DNA of 5,318 nt. It comes from Candidatus Heimdallarchaeota archaeon. Its GTDB lineage: Archaea > Asgardarchaeota > Heimdallarchaeia > JABLTI01. Positions 1-2,537 of the stretch are shown piece after piece. The DNA is taken from contig JAGMDP010000263.1 of assembly GCA_023128635.1 (NCBI GenBank), positions 1-5,318 on the forward strand. The letters are read 5' to 3'. The first letter of the stretch is position 1. Every line of letters starts with the position of its first letter. The notes under the pieces are model-generated. The model saw nothing but the letters and a program-made list of their open reading frames with translations, ran no database searches and was not told the origin of the DNA. The position numbers and the translations under genes are program-made.

Positions 1-106
1 CTGCAATAGCCATTGCTGCTCGCATATTATTTTTTTGGGCTTCTTTTCCCCTGGTTCTTGAAGTGCCCTCTTTTAGTAATATAACAGGAATGTTTTGTTG
101 AGACAT
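1..106 (-). CDS. ths: Thermosome (group II chaperonin) subunit, N-terminal fragment cut by the window edge
   Basis: The first 35 codons of a gene that continues past the left edge. The translation begins MSQQNIPVILLKEG, then TSRTRGKEAQKNN and MRAAMAIA. This matches the N-terminal signature of archaeal group II chaperonins (PV-hh-LKEGTxRTRGxxAQxxNixAAxAIA), the strand and first helix of the equatorial ATPase domain. In known families the full protein is about 530-560 residues and builds a double-ring ATP-driven folding chamber in the cytoplasm; all of that part lies outside the window. The ATG is supported by an SD match (GGTGAG) 8 nt upstream and a TATA-like box further up. It is transcribed divergently from the OB-fold gene at 315. 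Which subunit (alpha, beta or other) cannot be told from 35 residues. The family call is strong despite the short length because the motif is very characteristic. Confidence 0.87.
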   Translation of the reverse strand, partial: MSQQNIPVILLKEGTSRTRGKEAQKNNMRAAMAIA

Positions 107-114
107 TTAGTGTT

Positions 115-120
115 CTCACC
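115..120 (-). promoter_or_regulatory. Ribosome binding site of the thermosome gene
   Basis: Read on the minus strand, GGTGAG lies 8 nt before the ATG at 106. GGTGA is complementary to the usual CACCU stretch at the 3' end of archaeal 16S rRNA. This fixes the start of the chaperonin fragment. Confidence 0.6.
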
Positions 121-162
121 AAGAATGTTGTTTATTTTCTAGTTTTCTGCTGATTTGTACTG

Positions 163-172
163 ATATTTAAAG
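163..172 (-). promoter_or_regulatory. TATA box of the thermosome promoter (candidate)
   Basis: On the minus strand this reads CTTTAAATAT, a good archaeal TATA element. With the usual spacing of about 25-27 nt, transcription would start near 140, giving a leader of about 35 nt that contains the GGTGAG ribosome site. No clear BRE purine tract is visible directly upstream. The TTTAAA core is palindromic and could also be read on the plus strand, but that would give the gene at 315 a leader of about 120 nt. Confidence 0.45.
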
Positions 173-236
173 CTTACGAGTGCTTTTAGAACAAATGAAC
201 TTTTGATTTGGGATTAGTCCCCAGTTTCCCGTGTGG

Positions 237-264
237 TGCTTTTTTGCAAAATGCCTAAAAAGCA
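237..264. repeat. Nested inverted repeat in the chaperonin/OB-fold divergent region
   Basis: Outer arms TGCTTTTT (237-244) and AAAAAGCA (257-264) are perfectly complementary. Inside them GCA and TGC (246-248 and 252-254) can pair around an AAA loop. The result is a hairpin of about 28 nt, or alternatively a dyad operator. A further direct copy of GTGCTTTT lies at 180-187. The element is between the two divergent start codons, where an operator for a chaperonin regulator would be expected, but no regulator motif that I know by name was matched. Confidence 0.35.
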
Positions 265-300
265 GAAAAATCATAAGAAATACAGAATTATAGTCTTGCT

Positions 301-307
301 AGGAGAG
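301..307 (+). promoter_or_regulatory. Ribosome binding site that supports the TTG start at 315
   Basis: AGGAGAG ends 7 nt before the TTG at 315. An in-frame TAG at 300-302 closes the frame upstream and the next in-frame ATG is about 68 codons downstream, inside the predicted OB-fold. The TTG is therefore the only sensible start. Confidence 0.6.
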
Positions 308-314
308 TTTAAAC

Positions 315-1052
315 TTGACTAAAGAAGAACCCATCTTGTTTTTTAGAGAATTAAAAGAGCCTGGTATTATCAATATTTTTGCTACTCTTAAGGATGCTAT
401 AGATTTAGTTGCTAAAAATAAGAAACCTTATTTGCGTCTGGTTTTAGTTGACCCCTCAAATAAAGAATTATATATCCAGATTTGGAGTAATAACGAAATT
501 TATGCTCCAGTTAATATGTTTCTGCGAAAAAATCTCTTGCATATTAACGGGCCAATTCATTTGATTAGTCTTAGCTATGATGGCGAGTATGTGGGTTCCA
601 CCAAGGAATCTATGATTAATACTATGCCTACCCAACACCATGTTTATGCAAAATATATTGCTCTTAACAATTACCGTTTGCTTAAAACCATTCCAGAAGA
701 TCCAAAAATTCTCAGTGAGATTCGCAAACTCCTGAATACCAAACCACTCATAGAAGCTATTCTTACTCATCTCAAAGAAAAAGGGTTAGCTATTACCGAG
801 GAGCTTTTCTGGGAAATCACCAAGATTATTTGTGATAAAACATATACCGGAACGATTCACCTTATAGCCGGTAAACCACAGTTGGAAATTACTCCGCAAT
901 ATTCTGACTATGTTTTGAAGCAATTGAAAATTCTGTTGATTGCATTTGAAAGGGATATTGCTAATGATCGTGTTGCTCCGATTATTCTAATCAGAAGGTT
1001 ACAAAAAGACCTTGTTAGTCTGTATGATTTCACAGAATTCCACAAAAAATAG
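315..1052 (+). CDS. Hypothetical protein with a probable N-terminal OB-fold
   Basis: A 245-residue soluble protein with no signal peptide or membrane segment. Residues about 18-95 follow the pattern of an OB-fold nucleic-acid-binding domain: KKPYLRLVLVDPSNKELYIQ (36-55), then IW and strands at 75-85 and 90-94. This resembles the 'G+PYLxLxLxDxTGxIxxxxW' stretch of RPA-like and YhaM-like OB domains. The remainder (about 115-245) is mainly helical and I do not recognise it. Translation starts at TTG with a good SD (AGGAGAG). The gene is divergent from the thermosome gene and convergent with the membrane protein gene, leaving only 7 nt between stop codons. Binding single-stranded DNA or RNA is an inference from the fold; no catalytic motif is visible. 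A profile search could instead place it in an uncharacterised archaeal family. Confidence 0.8.
   Translation: MTKEEPILFFRELKEPGIINIFATLKDAIDLVAKNKKPYLRLVLVDPSNKELYIQIWSNNEIYAPVNMFLRKNLLHINGPIHLISLSYDGEYVGSTKESMINTMPTQHHVYAKYIALNNYRLLKTIPEDPKILSEIRKLLNTKPLIEAILTHLKEKGLAITEELFWEITKIICDKTYTGTIHLIAGKPQLEITPQYSDYVLKQLKILLIAFERDIANDRVAPIILIRRLQKDLVSLYDFTEFHKK
1044..1049 (-). terminator. Oligo-T terminator candidate for the membrane protein gene
   Basis: A run of six T on the minus strand, 11 nt past the TAA of the membrane protein gene. Archaeal RNA polymerase can stop on short T-runs without a hairpin. The run lies within the last codons of the convergent OB-fold gene (encoding its Lys-Lys end), so it may be only a codon-use effect. 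Confidence 0.22.
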
Positions 1053-1059
1053 ACTTGTA

Positions 1060-1887
1060 TTATATTTCTTGGTAGTCTCTTTCAGGGATAACAACATACT
1101 TGTATTCAGTTTGTCTGAATGTTTTATCGAATTTCAAAGCTAAACGCTTCTCTTCTTTTTTTGCTATTTTTCTAATTTCATAGAAAGCAATTATTGCATA
1201 AATCAATGAGAAAATAATTGTTATTCCATATCCCCATAAAACTAAGGTCATAGGAGCTATAAGCACATAAAAAACTACGAATAAGTAGAATTCAGGTGTT
1301 TTTGAAACAGTTATGTGAAATGGATTTAGTAAATCAGCAGCATCAGGCAAACCAAAAATAACAAGTGAAAACAAAACGTATAACCAAATCCAATAGAATA
1401 CGGTATTATTTATCATTGTATCAAGCCATTGGAATAATATCATACCTGGAATTATCCAAATTGTGATTACAAGAACATTCATAATTGGAGCCCAGAAAAA
1501 AATAATCCCTTGACGCAAGTTCTTTAATCTCCCAGCAAGTTTTATTCCAACTCGGCTCCAACCATAACCAAAACTAACTACAGTTTCAGTTGGAAGATTT
1601 AATCTCTTAGCAGCAATTACATGCCAAACATTATGCATCAGTGATCCAGGAATTAGAACGAATTCAAGAATTCTAATAATCCCCTTGACAAATGGGAAAA
1701 TTTCAGCTAAGAATATTATTATCAAGTTCATAACAAGCCAAAAGAAAAAACAGAAGAGAAATATAGAGCTGAAAGACATGCCAGTTAATTTTAGGATATT
1801 TTTTAACCAATCTAAATAATTTTCTAAAATCATAGCATTAGTACTGCTAACAAGATCTATTCCTATATTTACCATAATAATCATCAT
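1060..1887 (-). CDS. Polytopic membrane protein, M50-like protease fold with a degenerate HExxH motif
   Basis: A 275-residue integral membrane protein. Hydrophobic segments lie near residues 38-64, 70-92, 127-151, 163-187 and 200-235 (the last long enough for two passes), followed by a basic, probably cytoplasmic tail (237-275). Residues 79-96 contain PGSLMH-NVWH-VIAAKRL. This lines up with the PG[ST]xxHExxHxxAAxxL zinc motif of M50-type intramembrane metalloproteases, and FSLVIFGLPDAADL (173-186) recalls the later 'FxLxxxxxPSxxDx' motif of a bacterial/archaeal branch of that family. Both histidines (85, 89) remain, but the catalytic Glu is Asn86 (codon AAT, at least two changes from a Glu codon). 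It is therefore probably not a protease, perhaps a pseudoprotease that binds or guides membrane substrates. A TAA directly precedes ATG 1887; starts at 1884 or 1875 are also possible, and no clear SD is seen. The membrane call is firm; the family link is from motif reading only. Confidence 0.8.
   Translation of the reverse strand: MMIIMVNIGIDLVSSTNAMILENYLDWLKNILKLTGMSFSSIFLFCFFFWLVMNLIIIFLAEIFPFVKGIIRILEFVLIPGSLMHNVWHVIAAKRLNLPTETVVSFGYGWSRVGIKLAGRLKNLRQGIIFFWAPIMNVLVITIWIIPGMILFQWLDTMINNTVFYWIWLYVLFSLVIFGLPDAADLLNPFHITVSKTPEFYLFVVFYVLIAPMTLVLWGYGITIIFSLIYAIIAFYEIRKIAKKEEKRLALKFDKTFRQTEYKYVVIPERDYQEI
1156..1162 (+). terminator. Oligo-T terminator candidate for the OB-fold gene
   Basis: Seven T (1156-1162) followed by five T (1167-1171) on the plus strand, about 105 nt past the stop of the OB-fold gene. 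It lies inside the convergent membrane protein gene, where the opposite strand encodes a Lys/Glu-rich tail. It could end the plus transcript, but coding for lysines explains the run equally well. Confidence 0.2.
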
Positions 1888-1922
1888 TTATCCAATAATT
1901 TGGAATGTTTATTCTTCTGTTA

Positions 1923-1940
1923 GAGTTAGCAAATTAACTC
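1923..1940. promoter_or_regulatory. 18-bp dyad, possible operator between the divergent genes
   Basis: GAGTTA (1923-1928), a 6-nt spacer, and TAACTC (1935-1940) form perfect 6-bp inverted arms. The dyad covers the transcription start expected (near 1940) for the membrane protein gene from the TATA-like box at 1962-1971. That is a typical place for an archaeal repressor to bind. No matching regulator is encoded in the window. Confidence 0.3.
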
Positions 1941-1961
1941 AATTGTATCCTCAGAATTTTT

Positions 1962-1971
1962 CTTTTAAAAG
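1962..1971 (-). promoter_or_regulatory. TATA-like box for the membrane protein gene (candidate)
   Basis: CTTTTAAAAG is palindromic, so its direction is set only by spacing. On the minus strand it predicts a start near 1940 and a leader of about 50 nt. A weaker alternative, AATAAACA at 1906-1913, would give a leaderless mRNA, which would suit the lack of an SD before ATG 1887. Confidence 0.3.
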
Positions 1972-1993
1972 AGCTAAATGATGGTAATTATAG

Positions 1994-2003
1994 TTTTATA
2001 TTA
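1994..2003 (+). promoter_or_regulatory. TATA box for the nuclease-like gene
   Basis: TTTTATATTA is a strong archaeal TATA match. Usual spacing puts the transcription start near 2025, about 20 nt before ATG 2044. A weak SD-like GGATAG (2030-2035) would lie within that short leader. Confidence 0.5.
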
Positions 2004-2043
2004 AAAAATCAGCAAGTGTTTAGTAAACTGGATAGTTGAAAGT

Positions 2044-2532
2044 ATGTCTGTAAACAAAGGAAACAGGAATCAAGGAAATAAAATCCTCTCTGAAAGGAAG
2101 ATAGCAGATATACTTACAGTTCATCTCGAGAGATTAGGGTATATCGTTGTGAAAGAATTAGTTCTAAATAATTCATTATTTGATATTAAAGCTTTAACAA
2201 ATAGGGATATCTCCAAAGTAAGGATTGATGTAGCAGCTTACAAAGATGGAAAAATTACTTTTATTGAGATAGAGAACGGTCTTTGGGTAACTCACCCACT
2301 GTTATACAGAGATTTTGCTCACAGAGTTTTTTTGGCCTGTCCCTTTGATGATGATAATCCGACAGATTTCGAACAAATTTCTATGGCAAAAGTATATGGA
2401 ATTGGAATTATCAGAATAACAAATCAAGGATCAATCATACCCGTTCTAAGTCCAATTGATTATGACATCCCCCCAATAATAGCGAACCCAATTATTAGTT
2501 TACTCAAAAGTAAGATAGAAGATGAAATGTGA
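2044..2532 (+). CDS. Putative PD-(D/E)XK-fold nuclease
   Basis: A 162-residue soluble protein. The order of elements fits the PD-(D/E)XK endonuclease core: a helix with Glu17 (SERKIADILTVHLERLGY, 16-33), a strand ending at Asp62 (RIDVAAYKDG, 60-69), and a central strand ITFIEIEN (71-78) holding Glu75 and Glu77. The usual lysine of ExK is replaced by Glu, an ExE arrangement known from BamHI. Further on are AHRVFLACPF (92-101) and AKVYGIGIIRI (115-125), a layout common in nuclease-fold proteins in which a late 'GxGhhxh' strand packs behind the site. It is not NurA, which is longer. An in-frame stop at 2002 closes the frame upstream, and no other ATG lies between it and 2044. The gene ends 5 nt from the end of the convergent HerA-like gene. 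Likely DNA cleavage or binding; the substrate is unknown. The fold call is from motif reading, moderately sure. Confidence 0.8.
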   Translation: MSVNKGNRNQGNKILSERKIADILTVHLERLGYIVVKELVLNNSLFDIKALTNRDISKVRIDVAAYKDGKITFIEIENGLWVTHPLLYRDFAHRVFLACPFDDDNPTDFEQISMAKVYGIGIIRITNQGSIIPVLSPIDYDIPPIIANPIISLLKSKIEDEM

Positions 2533-2537
2533 ATTAC

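Noticed and set aside
210..221. GGGATTAGTCCC, a short dyad in the left intergenic region
   Set aside because: The arms are only 4 bp around a 4-nt loop; such a match is too short to separate from chance.
468..770. A 100-codon open frame on the minus strand
   Set aside because: It lies wholly within the OB-fold gene on the other strand, has no SD or recognisable domain, and its composition (many Asn, Ile, Phe, Trp) looks like a shadow.
1621..1635. Reading HNVWH as an active zinc-protease site
   Set aside because: The essential Glu of HExxH is Asn, so activity by the normal M50 mechanism is not supported.
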